A DNA stretch of 64,000 nt from Bufo bufo (Eukaryota > Chordata > Amphibia > Anura > Bufonidae), in contig NC_053398.1 of NCBI RefSeq assembly GCF_905171765.1, positions 43,120,323 to 43,184,322 of the forward strand, read 5' to 3'. The position numbers and the translations under genes are program-made. Below, in pieces: positions 46,101 through 50,605 of this stretch; within the stretch, counting starts at the first letter, position 1, and the number at the start of each line of letters is the position of its first letter. The notes below the pieces were generated by a model that saw only the letters and a program-made list of their open reading frames with translations, did not search any database and was not told the origin of the DNA.

Positions 46101-48217
46101 TACCAGGTTGTAATTTGTAGTATACAAGAAGAAAAGATTGTTCCACCACCAGGAACAAAACAGTAACAATGCAGTTACATGACAAGAATCTGCATAACTA
46201 ATCATATGCTAAATAGTTGCAAGTCCAATTTATGTATGAGATAGCCAAGATGATTGTCTATAAAATGATGATAGTCTCACATTGGAAGCTGTAGTGGATG
46301 GTGAGATATGGAGCCTGAAAATCAAAAGTTCAAAACATTGTTACCCTTTTGCTCGTCAGTGTATGTAGTACCCCAGACCTTTTGTATTCTAATGTTATAT
46401 ATTTTATTGTATGATTCTGGGCATATCTACCAGTAAGGAATTGTTGGCAAAAGGTTGGGAACTTGTCAAGGAACAGGGCATTCGGAGTAGGCTTGACCTG
46501 CTTCCTGCCAGGAGGGAGAGTTCCTGTCCAGAGACAGAGGGGAGAGGAAGCACAGCCGGGAGCTCCTGCTCCTGTTATAGATTCTCCATAGAAAACTGCT
46601 CAAACCTTCCCTAAGTAAAATCTTGAGATGCTAGATAGCAGAATGAACTGCCACATCCAGCATTAAAGACACTGTTGCAAGGTGAGTGATTACAGCCAAG
46701 ACACCCATCACCAGACTACTGTTAGGCCAGTATAACCTAAGTATGCCAAATTGAAGCTATCCAATCTGCCTCTATAATTCTTAATGGTACCATAGAAGAT
46801 TGCTCTTAATAAGCTGCTACTGAATGTATTTAACGTTCTACATTGCACTTAGTAAAAAAAGACTTTTGGCCTCATTCTTCAATACTACATTTCCATTGCA
46901 CTGATCCCTAGGGAGCAATAACCTGAGGGAGTACACCATGACACAACACTGCATCAGGGCCACTATCACTCGCATCCTCTACACCGGTTCCTTCTAATGA
47001 TTTCTGCAGAAATTCTAATAGAAGACATCCAGGTACAGTCCTACCAGGGCCTTCCTCCTCAATGAGATCAACATAGAATCACATTTTGTTGGTGTGACTT
47101 CTCTACCTGGCCTTCCCCCTCTGCACATCTGTCGTTGCACCCAACAGGAAGATAAAGGGATAGCACTTCCAATGACTGTTAGGGACAGGATGAGAGAATG
47201 GAGGAGAATAACAAGACCCTGACATATTGTACATGCATGTAAGCTGTTAATCTACTGGCCTGGGGGACCAGACTACAGCCCAAGTCACTCATACACATTC
47301 TTGAGGTAATTTATCAAACTGGTGTAAAGTAGAACTGGTTTAGATGCCCACAGCAACCAATGAGATTCCATCTTTCATTTTCTTAAACTCGCTGTCAAAA
47401 ATCAAAGGTGGATTCTGATTGGTTGCTATGGGCAACTAAACCAGTTCTACTTTACACCAGTTTGATAAATTACCCCATCTATTTTGAAATGCACAGACAT
47501 TGACAAGTCTGAAGGAATAACTGGCTGAGAAAGACTTCACAAACTTATGAACCATGGAATAATGTAATTTAGTTTTATTATGGATAGTGTTCAAAATGCT
47601 GAATAAGGGTACTTTCACACTAGCGTTTTTCTTTTCCGGCATAGAGTTCCGTCACAGGGGCTCAATACCGGAAAAGAACTGATCAGGCATATTCCCATGC
47701 ATTCTGAATGGAGAGTTTTGACTGATCAGACAAAAGATAAAACCGTAGCATGCTACAGTTTTATCTCCGGCGAAAAAAACTGAAGACTTGCCTGAATGCC
47801 ATTTTTCCCCATAGGAATGTATTAGTGCTGGATCCGGCATTCAAAATACTGGAAAATACTGGAAAGACGGATCCATCTGTCCGCATGACAAGCAGAGAGA
47901 CGGATCCGTTCTTGCAATGCATTTGTGAGACGGATCCGCATCCGGATGCGTCTCACAAATGCCTTCAGTCACATCCAGATAGGCGGATCCGGCAGGCAGT
48001 TCCGACGACGGAACTGCTTGTCGGATCACACTGCCGCAAGTGTGAACATAGCCTAATATTACTACTATTATACATGTGTCACTTACCTTATTCTTACATT
48101 CATCATCAAGCTGATGAGAGCCTTGTTCTTGAGTGTTATCAACAACATCTGGACAGTCTTCTGTAGGATCACTTGCCTTGTGAAGATTGCCAAAAAGCAC
48201 ATCAGAAACATTGAGAC
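4000..48217 (-). CDS. Gel-forming mucin, MUC5AC/MUC5B-like, internal part (15 exons, incomplete at both ends)
   Basis: A secreted, cysteine-rich polymeric mucin. In this family the D domains (VWD-C8-TIL) form disulfide-linked chains after passage through the secretory pathway. Seen here: 15 minus-strand exons with AG/GT borders whose phases all agree (48217-48087, 42322-42109, 40053-39928, 38381-38261, 29363-29225, 27520-27419, 26074-26005, 25917-25780, 23568-23404, 16290-16199, 14565-14433, 12262-12016, 10018-9966, 7535-7435, 4151-4000). The joined product of about 660 residues runs from the end of VWD1 to D'. The segment [15 protein letters not shown] and the GVV after GNFNG resemble MUC5AC; that judgement is from memory of the family. 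Orthology is not settled: MUC2, MUC5B and MUC19 share this plan. Introns run from 86 bp to 8.9 kb and carry nearly all the repeats. Confidence 0.9.
4152..4589. other. Intron sequence, nothing recognised
   Basis: No exon, palindrome or known terminal repeat was seen in this stretch. Confidence 0.4.
4590..5098. repeat. Probable hAT-type MITE
   Basis: Starts with TTTGAGCGAAGTTTTG and ends with GGAGCGAATTCCACTTTGG, the inverted 'gag-cgaa' ends shared by several short hAT-like repeats here. I did not find an 8-bp duplication. Confidence 0.45.
5119..5567. mobile_element. TTAA-flanked fold-back MITE (T2/Kolobok-like)
   Basis: TTAA at 5115-5118 and 5568-5571 flanks long, almost perfect terminal inverted repeats (about 75-95 bp) beginning AGGGATTCTATCACCTCCCC. 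The TTAA + AGGG start is the T2/Kolobok-type MITE signature known from Xenopus. The GC-rich centre has no ORF. Confidence 0.85.
5568..6499. other. Intron with one probable MITE and otherwise nothing recognised
   Basis: 5590-5900 resembles a common palindromic repeat (the TCATACACATAAAC / GTCGTGTGAATGGACCC ends are loosely inverted). 5990-6500 shows nothing clear. Confidence 0.4.
6500..6975 (+). repeat. Decayed minisatellite with CCTAGACCACCAGG core
   Basis: Irregular units of about 35-60 bp repeat 'AACCCCTTCACTGCCCTAGA' followed by CCACCAGGGAT and an ATATT stretch. The same array with its flank recurs at 41020-41480. Confidence 0.7.
7435..7535 (-). CDS. Mucin exon: D' region
   Basis: Acceptor CTTTTAG, donor GTAAGA, phase 1 to phase 0. 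Encodes [16 protein letters not shown], then [15 protein letters not shown]. The GxxCQKSCxTxDMxC form is closest to MUC5AC among the mucins I know. Confidence 0.94.
7536..8369. other. Intron, one small hairpin, otherwise nothing recognised
   Basis: A hairpin at about 7948-7992 pairs AGTCTGTCACCA with TGGTGACAGACT and ends in CCCTTTAAG, a remnant of a TTAA-type MITE end. No exon is visible. Confidence 0.45.
8370..8984. repeat. Unclassified interspersed repeat
   Basis: Contains TTTATTGCAACCACACTACG, then CGTTTTGGGG and CCCCTTCATCAGG, a motif series often seen in amphibian dispersed repeats. A related arrangement (TTTATTCAAGGCATAATAGC, TTTTTCAATGG) occurs at about 26630-26740. No terminal structure was found. 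Confidence 0.4.
8985..9779. mobile_element. AT-rich fold-back element (hAT-like), GAATATTCG-rich
   Basis: The two halves mirror each other. A block with ATTCTAACCCCCAGGC and CCCATGGTGATGGGGAC at 9147-9210 reappears inverted at 9512-9577, and both ends consist of CGAAT/ATTCG runs. The right end GCGCATCACTA resembles the TAGTGATGAGCGG end of the element at 43066. Related blocks lie at 57222-57412, 60292-60772 and 63520-63600. Confidence 0.65.
9966..10018 (-). CDS. Mucin micro-exon joining TIL-2 to D' (53 bp)
   Basis: A strong acceptor (TTAATTGTTTTGCAG) opens a 53-bp exon with donor GTGTGT. It starts in phase 2 and ends in phase 1, exactly what the neighbours need. With the borrowed bases it reads [18 protein letters not shown], matching the C-x-C...G.L.C stretch between TIL-2 and D' in MUC5AC-type mucins. 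Too short for ordinary gene finding. Confidence 0.8.
10099..10815 (-). mobile_element. Degenerate Tc1-like element
   Basis: The ends CACAGTCAAGTCACATTATT and its inverted match (AATAATGTGACTCGACTGTG) are about 25 bp. The minus strand between 10641 and 10407 still reads GGGSVM and later [18 protein letters not shown], recognisable as the middle of a Tc1-type transposase. Stops and frameshifts break it, and much of the gene is missing. Confidence 0.7.
10872..11811 (-). mobile_element. Tc1-like fold-back derivative with duplicated transposase end
   Basis: TA at 10870-10871 and 11812-11813 flanks CAGTACAGACCAAAAG ends. The inverted arms are very long (10872-11117 and 11544-11811). Each arm includes the last codons of the transposase as well as the TIR. 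The minus strand 11285-11013 encodes the C-terminus with [12 protein letters not shown]. The catalytic N-terminal part is absent. Confidence 0.85.
12016..12262 (-). CDS. Mucin exon: TIL-2 domain
   Basis: Acceptor CCAATAG, donor GTAAGG, phase 1 to phase 2. Encodes [21 protein letters not shown], then [18 protein letters not shown] and [15 protein letters not shown]. It is a complete TIL module with the expected ten cysteines spread across one exon. Confidence 0.95.
12263..13413. other. Intron, AT-rich, nothing recognised
   Basis: 12610-12690 is a run of ATATTAT-type sequence that can fold on itself. No exon or transposon end was recognised. Confidence 0.45.
13414..13585. repeat. Palindromic MITE, 'ACTGGCTTAGTTGCC' family
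   Basis: Fold-back repeat with CATTTTGATAAGT / ACTTTGTCAAAATT ends and the CTGATTGGTT core. Better-kept copies are at 28969-29141 and 47305-47475, and a split copy lies at 27615-28195. Confidence 0.75.
13719..14193. mobile_element. hAT-type MITE
   Basis: The ends are TAGAAATGAGCGAAG and CGATTCGCTCA in inverted arrangement. The interior has a TGATGTCAT-rich palindrome. I could not confirm a target duplication. Confidence 0.55.
14433..14565 (-). CDS. Mucin exon: C8-2, second half, two cysteines missing
   Basis: Acceptor TTTTAG, donor GTAAGG, phase 0 to phase 1. Encodes [17 protein letters not shown], then [10 protein letters not shown] and [10 protein letters not shown]8-1 of the same gene has CKC and ICLC at the matching places. 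Here they read CNS and EAVC, so exactly two cysteines are lost. Confidence 0.93.
14566..16198. other. Intron, nothing recognised
   Basis: Contains a short palindrome at about 15048-15080 (ACTGTACTGCTTAAGCAGTA). No exon or element ends were found. Confidence 0.45.
16199..16290 (-). CDS. Mucin exon: C8-2, first half
   Basis: Acceptor TTCTTAG, donor GTAAGA, phase 1 to phase 0. Encodes [20 protein letters not shown], then [11 protein letters not shown]. The YAxHWCS...F..CH...DP..Y form is typical of mucin C8 domains. Located by its required phases between 23404 and 14565. Confidence 0.92.
16291..16811. other. Intron with a short hAT-like remnant
   Basis: 16437-16547 has ATTCAAATCGAATCAC at the left and ATTCGCTCATCTCTA at the right, the end sequence also found on the hAT element at 17791-23388. 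Otherwise nothing. Confidence 0.45.
16812..17182. mobile_element. Tc1/mariner-type MITE, 371 bp
   Basis: TA at 16810-16811 and 17183-17184 flanks inverted repeats of about 65 bp starting CAGGTAAAACTCGAAAAATT. There is no transposase, so it would depend on enzyme from elsewhere. Confidence 0.85.
17185..17790. other. Intron, nothing recognised
   Basis: Only chance ORFs. No terminal repeats or exons were recognised. Confidence 0.45.
18395..18835 (+). repeat. Tandem array upstream of hAT1 transposase, ~80-90 bp unit
   Basis: About five units each carry GCAGTTATATGTTCTAAAGC, then a TTTTTGGCGTGTATAAGTGG block and an A-run. It lies between the left end and the transposase region of hAT1. Confidence 0.8.
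19340..21647 (+). pseudogene. hAT1 transposase, broken by frameshifts
   Basis: Codes for a cut-and-paste transposase when intact. The stages can be followed through several frames: an acidic Ser/Glu-rich segment (19348-19650) with the DPTWE-like motif DRTWEPGE; a BED zinc finger near 19822-19950 whose first cysteine is now tyrosine (IYRICGQM); a [16 protein letters not shown] segment (20477-20800); [16 protein letters not shown] (about 21020); and the C-terminal hATC dimerisation domain [20 protein letters not shown] (21300-21647). Frame changes near 19630, 20160, 20850 and 21250 make it non-functional. Confidence 0.85.
21815..22530 (+). repeat. Minisatellite downstream of hAT1 transposase (54-55 bp unit)
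   Basis: About 12-14 units contain CATTGTGCCACCCTGTGGCC, then CCTGATGCTGCTGCTGCC. A larger block of about 320 bp is itself duplicated (21893 onward and 22213 onward). The reading frames in it are low-complexity artefacts. Confidence 0.85.
23404..23568 (-). CDS. Mucin exon: end of VWD2, start of C8-2
   Basis: Acceptor TTTCCAG, donor GTAATA, phase 1 to phase 1. Encodes [14 protein letters not shown], then [16 protein letters not shown] and [19 protein letters not shown] is the hallmark end of a VWD domain. The VWD2 CG-x-C site lacks its first cysteine (L-G-L-C), as it does in MUC2 D2. A hAT element begins only 15 bp beyond the donor. Confidence 0.95.
23569..25180. repeat. Intron with an unclassified, possibly LTR-like repeat
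   Basis: From about 23768 (TGTAGTGTCCCACTACGTAA) runs a block with a TATAAATAG motif at 23973. A similar start, TGTAGTACCCCAGACC, is seen at 46365. No reverse transcriptase or primer-binding site was recognised, so calling it a solo LTR is only a possibility. Confidence 0.35.
25181..25374. repeat. Palindromic MITE
   Basis: GCCTCATTCACACGTTTATG at the left is mirrored by ACTGACGTGTGAATGAGGC at the right. The inner part (TTTTGGTCAGTG / CACTGACCAAAA) also pairs. Confidence 0.75.
25780..25917 (-). CDS. Mucin exon: VWD2, fourth part
   Basis: Acceptor CTTTTCAG, donor GTAACG, phase 1 to phase 1. Encodes [14 protein letters not shown], then [20 protein letters not shown]. The LxVQxxPxxQLFxxL pattern is the late beta-strand region of VWD domains. 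Confidence 0.9.
26005..26074 (-). CDS. Mucin exon: VWD2, third part (short)
   Basis: Acceptor TTCACAG, donor GTAGGT, phase 0 to phase 1. Encodes [20 protein letters not shown]. Found by following the required phases between its neighbours. The C-Y-C pair has no counterpart in the mammalian mucins I remember at this position. The next intron is only 87 bp. Confidence 0.85.
26075..27418. other. Intron with one unclassified repeat
   Basis: 26600-26740 carries a block like that at 8600-8800. Nothing else was recognised. Confidence 0.4.
27419..27520 (-). CDS. Mucin exon: VWD2, second part
   Basis: Acceptor CTTCAG, donor GTAAGT, phase 0 to phase 0. Encodes [16 protein letters not shown], then [15 protein letters not shown]. 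This aligns with the QCG...TCL stretch of mucin VWD2 domains. Confidence 0.9.
27615..28195. repeat. Palindromic MITE split by a second fold-back MITE
   Basis: The outer repeat (ACTGGTGTAAAGG ... GGGCAACTAAGCCAGTTTT) belongs to the 28969-29141 family. Between about 27747 and 28152 sits a second palindrome with TTGAGCAAATCAGG at one end and long mirrored blocks (GGAGGCCATACATTTTACA and its inverse). Confidence 0.7.
28333..28840. repeat. Two abutting MITE remnants
   Basis: 28333-28510 matches the TTAA MITE at 3733-3917 (TATCCTTTGTATAGGTCATC, then GATCAGCTGTTTGAG). 28480-28840 ends in CAATTCGCTCAACCCTAA, a hAT-type end. Confidence 0.55.
28969..29141. repeat. Palindromic MITE, best copy of its family
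   Basis: GGGGTCATTTATCAAACTGG is mirrored at the right end by CCAGTTTGATAAACGACCCC, with arms of about 75 bp and few mismatches. It lies 83 bp from the donor side of the mucin exon at 29225. Confidence 0.85.
29225..29363 (-). CDS. Mucin exon: VWC-like linker and start of VWD2
   Basis: Acceptor TTGCAG, donor GTATGA, phase 2 to phase 0. Encodes [15 protein letters not shown], then [19 protein letters not shown]. The HxxTFD...Y.F.GxC signature is the opening of a VWD domain. The intron before it is 8.9 kb and contains the intact Tc1 element and the nested block at 32-38 kb. Confidence 0.94.
29364..30029. other. Intron, short dispersed repeat remnant
   Basis: 29565-29700 holds TTTACTAACCAGAAATATGC and GCGACGCAAAGGTCATTTGC, which pairs with nearby GCGACGCAATC. 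The last 30 bp are the left half of the TTAA MITE interrupted by the Tc1 element. Confidence 0.4.
30030..31651 (+). mobile_element. Tc1-like element with intact transposase and IR/DR ends
   Basis: TA at 30028-30029 and 31652-31653 flanks 1,622 bp. The terminal inverted repeats are about 220 bp. Each holds two copies of AAAAGTATGTGAACCC, at 30037-30059 and 30223-30245 on the left and at 31437-31456 and 31624-31643 on the right, which is the IR/DR plan of Sleeping Beauty-like elements. It is inserted in the centre of a TTAA MITE (GATGGCCTATCC to the left, GGCCATTAATATC to the right). A broken sister in the same orientation is at 44188-45811. Confidence 0.93.
30406..31431 (+). CDS. Tc1 transposase, DD34E, uninterrupted
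   Basis: A nuclear DNA-cutting and joining enzyme for Tc1 transposition. The frame is 341 codons, the usual length for the family. Two ATGs stand in a row; the second (30409) gives the usual MP start. The N-terminus has paired helix-turn-helix regions (about residues 5-110) with GRPR-like GHPVK between them. Catalytic residues are visible: Asp154 in WIDET, Asp245 in QQDNNPKH and Glu280 in [11 protein letters not shown], with 34 residues between the last two. It ends with the normal AAKGGSTSY. No stop or frameshift was seen. The enzyme may be active, but the sequence alone cannot show this. Confidence 0.95.
   Translation: MMPCTKDLSEDLRLRIVDLHKAGKGYKSISKSLALHQSKVRQIVYKWKKFSTAATLPRSGHPVKMTARAQHRLLNEEKKNPRVSAKDLQKSLAYANIPVSESMIRKTLNKNGFHGRIPQRKPLLSKKNIAARLQFAQEHLDVPQQYWQNILWIDETKVELFGRNTQHYVWRKRGTADQHQNLIPTVKYSGGGIMVWGCFAASGPGQIAIIEGKINSQVYQDILQENLRPSVHQLKLNRRWVLQQDNNPKHRSKSRTEWLKQKKMRLLEWPSQSPDLNPIEMLWHDLKKVIHTRHPRNIAELKQFCKEEWSRITPDRCARLICNYRKRLVEVIAAKGGSTSY
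31654..32261. repeat. MITE remnants, right half of the MITE split by Tc1
   Basis: GGCCATTAATATCAGATC continues the MITE cut by the Tc1 insertion. 31830-32250 contains a second palindromic repeat (CACACGACCGTATGCC near 31857 against CATACGGTCGTGTAAAAG at the right end). Confidence 0.55.
33048..33372 (+). mobile_element. 3' end of a CR1/L2-type LINE
   Basis: The plus strand encodes [14 protein letters not shown], then [19 protein letters not shown] and [13 protein letters not shown], the familiar C-terminal tail of CR1/L2 reverse-transcriptase ORFs. It ends in a TCTATGTT repeat (33347-33372), a typical tandem tail. The Tc1 sequence resumes directly after it. Confidence 0.8.
34360..37293. mobile_element. 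TTAA-flanked non-coding element (piggyBac- or Kolobok-like)
   Basis: TTAA at 34356-34359 and 37294-37297 flanks the ends CCCCTTAAGGACC and GTCCTTAAGAGG (inverted). The interior is AT-rich with diverged repeats: a block with ACCCTTTAGGTGTTCCACAA occurs at 34843 and 35192. It shares blocks with 1741-3000 in opposite orientation. No transposase was seen. Confidence 0.7.
35381..35697. repeat. Fold-back MITE nested in the TTAA element
   Basis: Arms with CATAGCTCTGTGTGCTTTTA and its inverse face each other across AAATCGG-type inner blocks. It ends with GGTGACAGGTTCCCTTTAAC, a TTAA-type MITE end. Confidence 0.65.
37848..38260. other. Intron, nothing recognised
   Basis: AT-rich, with A-runs near the exon. 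No element ends were seen. Confidence 0.4.
38261..38381 (-). CDS. Mucin exon: end of TIL-1, start of VWC-like linker
   Basis: Acceptor CTTGCAG, donor GTATTG, phase 1 to phase 2. Encodes [19 protein letters not shown], then [15 protein letters not shown]. The short form CPC-x-HNG-x-x-Y-x-PG is the usual end of a mucin TIL module. Confidence 0.92.
38683..39377. repeat. Unclassified repeat 'R', copy 2
   Basis: CACGGAACAGCAGATGTGAA at the start and ACAGAGGATGCTGTTACAA at the end match the borders of copy 1 (33768-37512). Inner blocks such as AATCCGGGTCGGCAACAGG are also shared. Confidence 0.65.
39378..39849. repeat. Fold-back TTAA-type MITE remnant
   Basis: GATGACTACTGCGCATGCAC at about 39407 is mirrored by GTGCGCAGTAGTCATC at about 39498. 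The right end reads TTGGTGACACATTCCCTTTAA. Confidence 0.55.
39928..40053 (-). CDS. Mucin exon: TIL-1 domain, first part
   Basis: Acceptor CCTAG, donor GTAAAC, phase 1 to phase 1. Encodes [20 protein letters not shown], then [14 protein letters not shown]. This is the trypsin-inhibitor-like cysteine-rich module that follows C8 in mucins and von Willebrand factor. Confidence 0.93.
40054..41019. other. Intron, nothing recognised
   Basis: Only the flank of the following minisatellite (about 40860-41019) resembles another part of the window (6409-6500). Confidence 0.4.
41020..41480 (+). repeat. Decayed minisatellite, second locus
   Basis: Same motif as 6500-6975: ACCACCAGGGATGTTAAC-like and CCCTTCACTG-like units at irregular spacing, with a C-run at 41138. 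Confidence 0.7.
41481..42108. other. Intron, nothing recognised
   Basis: No exon besides the one at 42109 and no repeat ends were found. Confidence 0.4.
42109..42322 (-). CDS. Mucin exon: C8-1 domain
   Basis: Starts in phase 0 after an AG acceptor and ends in phase 1 at a GTAAGT donor. It encodes [14 protein letters not shown], then [10 protein letters not shown] and [15 protein letters not shown], then GMWRRPDFC. The cysteine pattern C-x-C followed by C-x-C is the normal C8 pattern. It serves as an internal reference for the second C8 domain, which lacks two of these cysteines. Confidence 0.93.
42323..43065. other. Intron, nothing recognised
   Basis: A short palindrome-like stretch at about 42328-42500 (TTTTTGTCAG / CTGATGCAGTTTTTG) was noted. 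No element borders. Confidence 0.4.
43066..43446. mobile_element. hAT MITE with perfect 8-bp target duplication
   Basis: CTCTTGAT at 43058-43065 is repeated at 43447-43454. The element starts TAGTGATGAGCGGCAGGGGC and ends in GATCAATACTA. It is 381 bp, AT-rich and has no ORF. Related to 8985-9779. Confidence 0.88.
43447..44187. other. Intron with a hAT-like remnant
   Basis: 43600-43740 contains AACTTCGGACCGAATTCCAC and ends CACTCAACACTACC, like other hAT-type MITE ends. The rest is unrecognised. A 155-codon plus-strand ORF here lacks family motifs. Confidence 0.4.
44188..45811 (+). mobile_element. Tc1-like element, sister of 30030-31651, inactivated
   Basis: TA at 44186-44187 and 45812-45813. 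Same ends, same IR/DR repeats and nearly the same length (1,624 bp) as the intact copy. It is a direct repeat of that copy, about 14 kb away in the same gene. Confidence 0.93.
44567..45592 (+). pseudogene. Tc1 transposase, frameshifted
   Basis: Homologous over its whole length to the intact transposase at 30406. The frame is lost soon after the start (near 44605), again around 44825-44880 and near 44940 (an A-run of nine). From 45044 to 45592 the frame is open and keeps [19 protein letters not shown] and AAKGGSTSY. The first catalytic motif reads WTDET. It cannot make a full enzyme. Confidence 0.9.
45814..47304. other. Intron, mostly unrecognised, one possible LTR-like block
   Basis: 46365-46700 begins TGTAGTACCCCAGACC, similar to the block at 23768. 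Nothing else was identified. Confidence 0.35.
47305..47475. repeat. Palindromic MITE, same family as 28969-29141
   Basis: GGTAATTTATCAAACTGG is mirrored by CCAGTTTGATAAATTACC. Both arms hold the ACCAATGAGATTCC / GGATTCTGATTGGT core. Confidence 0.85.
47607..48055. repeat. Fold-back MITE next to a mucin splice donor
   Basis: GGTACTTTCACACTAGCG at the left and GCAAGTGTGAACATAGCC at the right are loosely inverted. The interior has repeated GGATCCG/CGGATCC palindromes. Its right edge is about 30 bp from the donor GT of exon 48087-48217. Confidence 0.7.
48087..48217 (-). CDS. Mucin exon 1 of those seen: end of VWD1, start of C8-1
   Basis: The acceptor is a pyrimidine-rich tract ending TTTAG and the donor is GTAAGT. 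The exon starts in phase 1 and ends in phase 0. The residues [14 protein letters not shown] match the stretch after a VWD domain in gel-forming mucins, and DDEC begins the C8 domain. It is the most upstream exon I could recognise. About 15.8 kb to its right hold only repeats, so the exon before it lies outside the window. Confidence 0.85.
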
Positions 48218-48431
48218 CTAAAGATAAAGATAAAAAAAATGCAGGCGAGATTTCAAGCGGTAATCCCATCACAAACATTTATGGCATATCTACCACACAT
48301 GCCATGTGTCCGATATTTGTGGGTCCCTGCACTTATCTCTAAAGCAAGCCTATTCTAGGCACAGTAACATTAGTAATACACATTAAAGTAACAAGTATAA
48401 CTAAGCAAAAAATCTGTTGATATTCTGAAGT
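48218..48431. other. Intron, nothing recognised
   Basis: Short stretch between the most upstream mucin exon and the hAT2 target duplication. No feature seen. Confidence 0.4.
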
Positions 48432-48889
48432 GTTATGGTTAGCGTTGAGAAAACACCTGGATGTTCGGGTTCGAGAAGTTCGGCCGAACTTCACGGAAAT
48501 GTTCGGGTTCGGGATCCGAACCCGACCCGAACTTCGCCCTGAACCCGATCCCCATTGAAGTCAATGGGGACCCGAACTTTTGGGCACTAAAAAGGCTGTA
48601 AAACAGCCCAGGAAAGAGCTAGAGGGCTGCAAAAGGCAGCAACATGTAGGTAAATCCCCTGCAAACAAATGTGGACAGGGAAATGAATTAAAATAAAGAT
48701 TAAAAAAATAAAAATGACCCAATATCAATTAGACAGAGGTCCCATAGCAGAGAATCTGGCTTCACGTCAGCAGAGAATCAGTCTCTTCATGCCAAAGCAA
48801 AGAATCTGGCTTCATGTCAGCACAGAATCAGTCTCTTCATGCCATAGCAGAGAATCTGGCTTCATGTCAGCACAGAATCAGTCTTCATG

Positions 48890-50515
48890 TCATAGCAGAG
48901 AATCAGGCTTCACGTCACCCACCACTGGAACAGGCCACTGTCACACATTTAGGCCCCGGCACCCAGACAGAGGAGAGTAGTCCCGTAACAGAGAATCTGG
49001 CCTCATGTCAGCGCAGAATCTGTCTTCATGTCATAGCAGAGAATCAGGCTTCACGTCACCCACCACTGGAACAGGCCACTGTCACACATTTAGGCCCCGG
49101 CACCCAGACAGAGGAGAGAGGTCCTGTAACAGAGAATCTGGCCTTATGTCAGCACAGAATCTGTCTTCATGTCATAGCAGAGAATCAGGCATCACGTCAC
49201 CCACCACTGGAACAGGCCACTGTCACACATTTAGGCCCAGGCACCAAGGCAGAGGAGAGAGGTCCCGTAACAGAGAATCTGGCCTTATGTCAGCGCAGAA
49301 TCAGTCTTCATGTCATAGCAGAGAATCAGGCTTCACGTCACCCACCACTGGAACAGGCCACTGTCACACATTTAGGCCCAGGCACCCAGGCAGAGGAGAG
49401 AGGTCCCGTAACAGAGAATCTGGCCTTATGTCAGCGCAGAATCAGTCTTCATGTCATAGCAGAGAATCAGGCTTCAAGTCACCCACCACTGGAACAGGCC
49501 ACTGTCACACATTTAGGCCCAGGCACCCAGACAGAGGAGAGAGGTCCCGTAACAGAGAATCTGGCCTTATGTCAGCGCAGAATCAGTCTTCATGTCATAG
49601 CAGAGAATCAGGCTTCACGTCACCCACCACTGGAACAGGCCACTGTCACACATTTAGGCCCAGGCACCCAGGCAGAGGAGAGAGGTCCCGTAACAGAGAA
49701 TCTGGCCTTATGTCAGCGCAGAATCAGTCTTCATGTCATAGCAGAGAATCAGGCTTCACGTCACCCACCACTGGAACAGGCCACTGTCACACATTTAGGC
49801 CCAGGCACCCAGACAGAGGAGAGAGGTCCTGTAACAGAGAATCTGGCCTTATGTCAGCACAGAATCTGTCTTCATGTCATAGCAGAGAATCAGGCATCAC
49901 GTCACCCACCACTGGAACAGGCCACTGTCACACATTTAGGCCCAGACAGAGGAGAGGGGTCCCGTAACAGAGAATCTGGCCTTATGTCAGCACAGAATCT
50001 GTCTTCATGTCATAGCAGAGAATCAGGCATCACGTCACCCACCACTGGAACAGGCCACTGTCACACATTTAGGCCCCGGCACCCAGACAGAGGAGAGAGG
50101 TCCTGTAACAGAGAATCTGGCCTTATGTCAGCACAGAATCTGTCTTCATGTCATAGCAGAGAATCAGGCATCACGTCACCCACCACTGGAACAGGCCACT
50201 GTCACACATTTAGGCCCAGGCACCCAGGCAGAGGAGAGAGGTCCCGTAACAGAGAATCTGGCCTTATGTCAGCGCAGAATCAGTCTTCATGTCATAGCAG
50301 AGAATCAGGCTTCACGTCACCCACCACTGGAACAGGCCACTGTCACACATTTAGGCCCAGGCAGAGGAGAGAGGTCGCGTAACAGAGAATCTGTCTTCAT
50401 GTCAGCACAGAATAAGTCTTCATGTCATAGCAGAGAATCAGGCTTCACGTCACCCACCACTAGAACAGGCCACTGTCACACATTTAGGCCCCGGCACCCA
50501 GACAGAGGAGAGGTT
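48890..50515 (+). repeat. 141-bp tandem array, about 11-12 units
   Basis: Units start near 48976, 49119, 49261, 49402, 49543, 49684, 49825, 49957, 50098, 50239 and 50371. Most are exactly 141 bp, and two are shortened by loss of 9 bp. Each holds AACAGAGAATCTGGCC, CAGCGCAGAATC, ACCCACCACTGGAACAGGCC and ACACATTTAGGCCC. Because 141 is a multiple of three, long ORFs (up to 522 codons) run through it without being genes. Confidence 0.95.
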
Positions 50516-50605
50516 CATTCAACTTTGGGTTGCCCCGCAATATAATGGTAAAATGAAATTAAAAATAGTATTGAATGAGAAAGTGCCCTGGAGTAGAATA
50601 ATATA

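Noticed and set aside
48814..50382. 522-codon ORF
   Set aside because: It lies entirely in the 141-bp tandem array, whose period is a multiple of three. A second frame is open as well. No domain.
48890..50515. CRISPR-like regular spacing
   Set aside because: The units are head-to-tail identical repeats without unique spacers, in a vertebrate intron next to a transposase.
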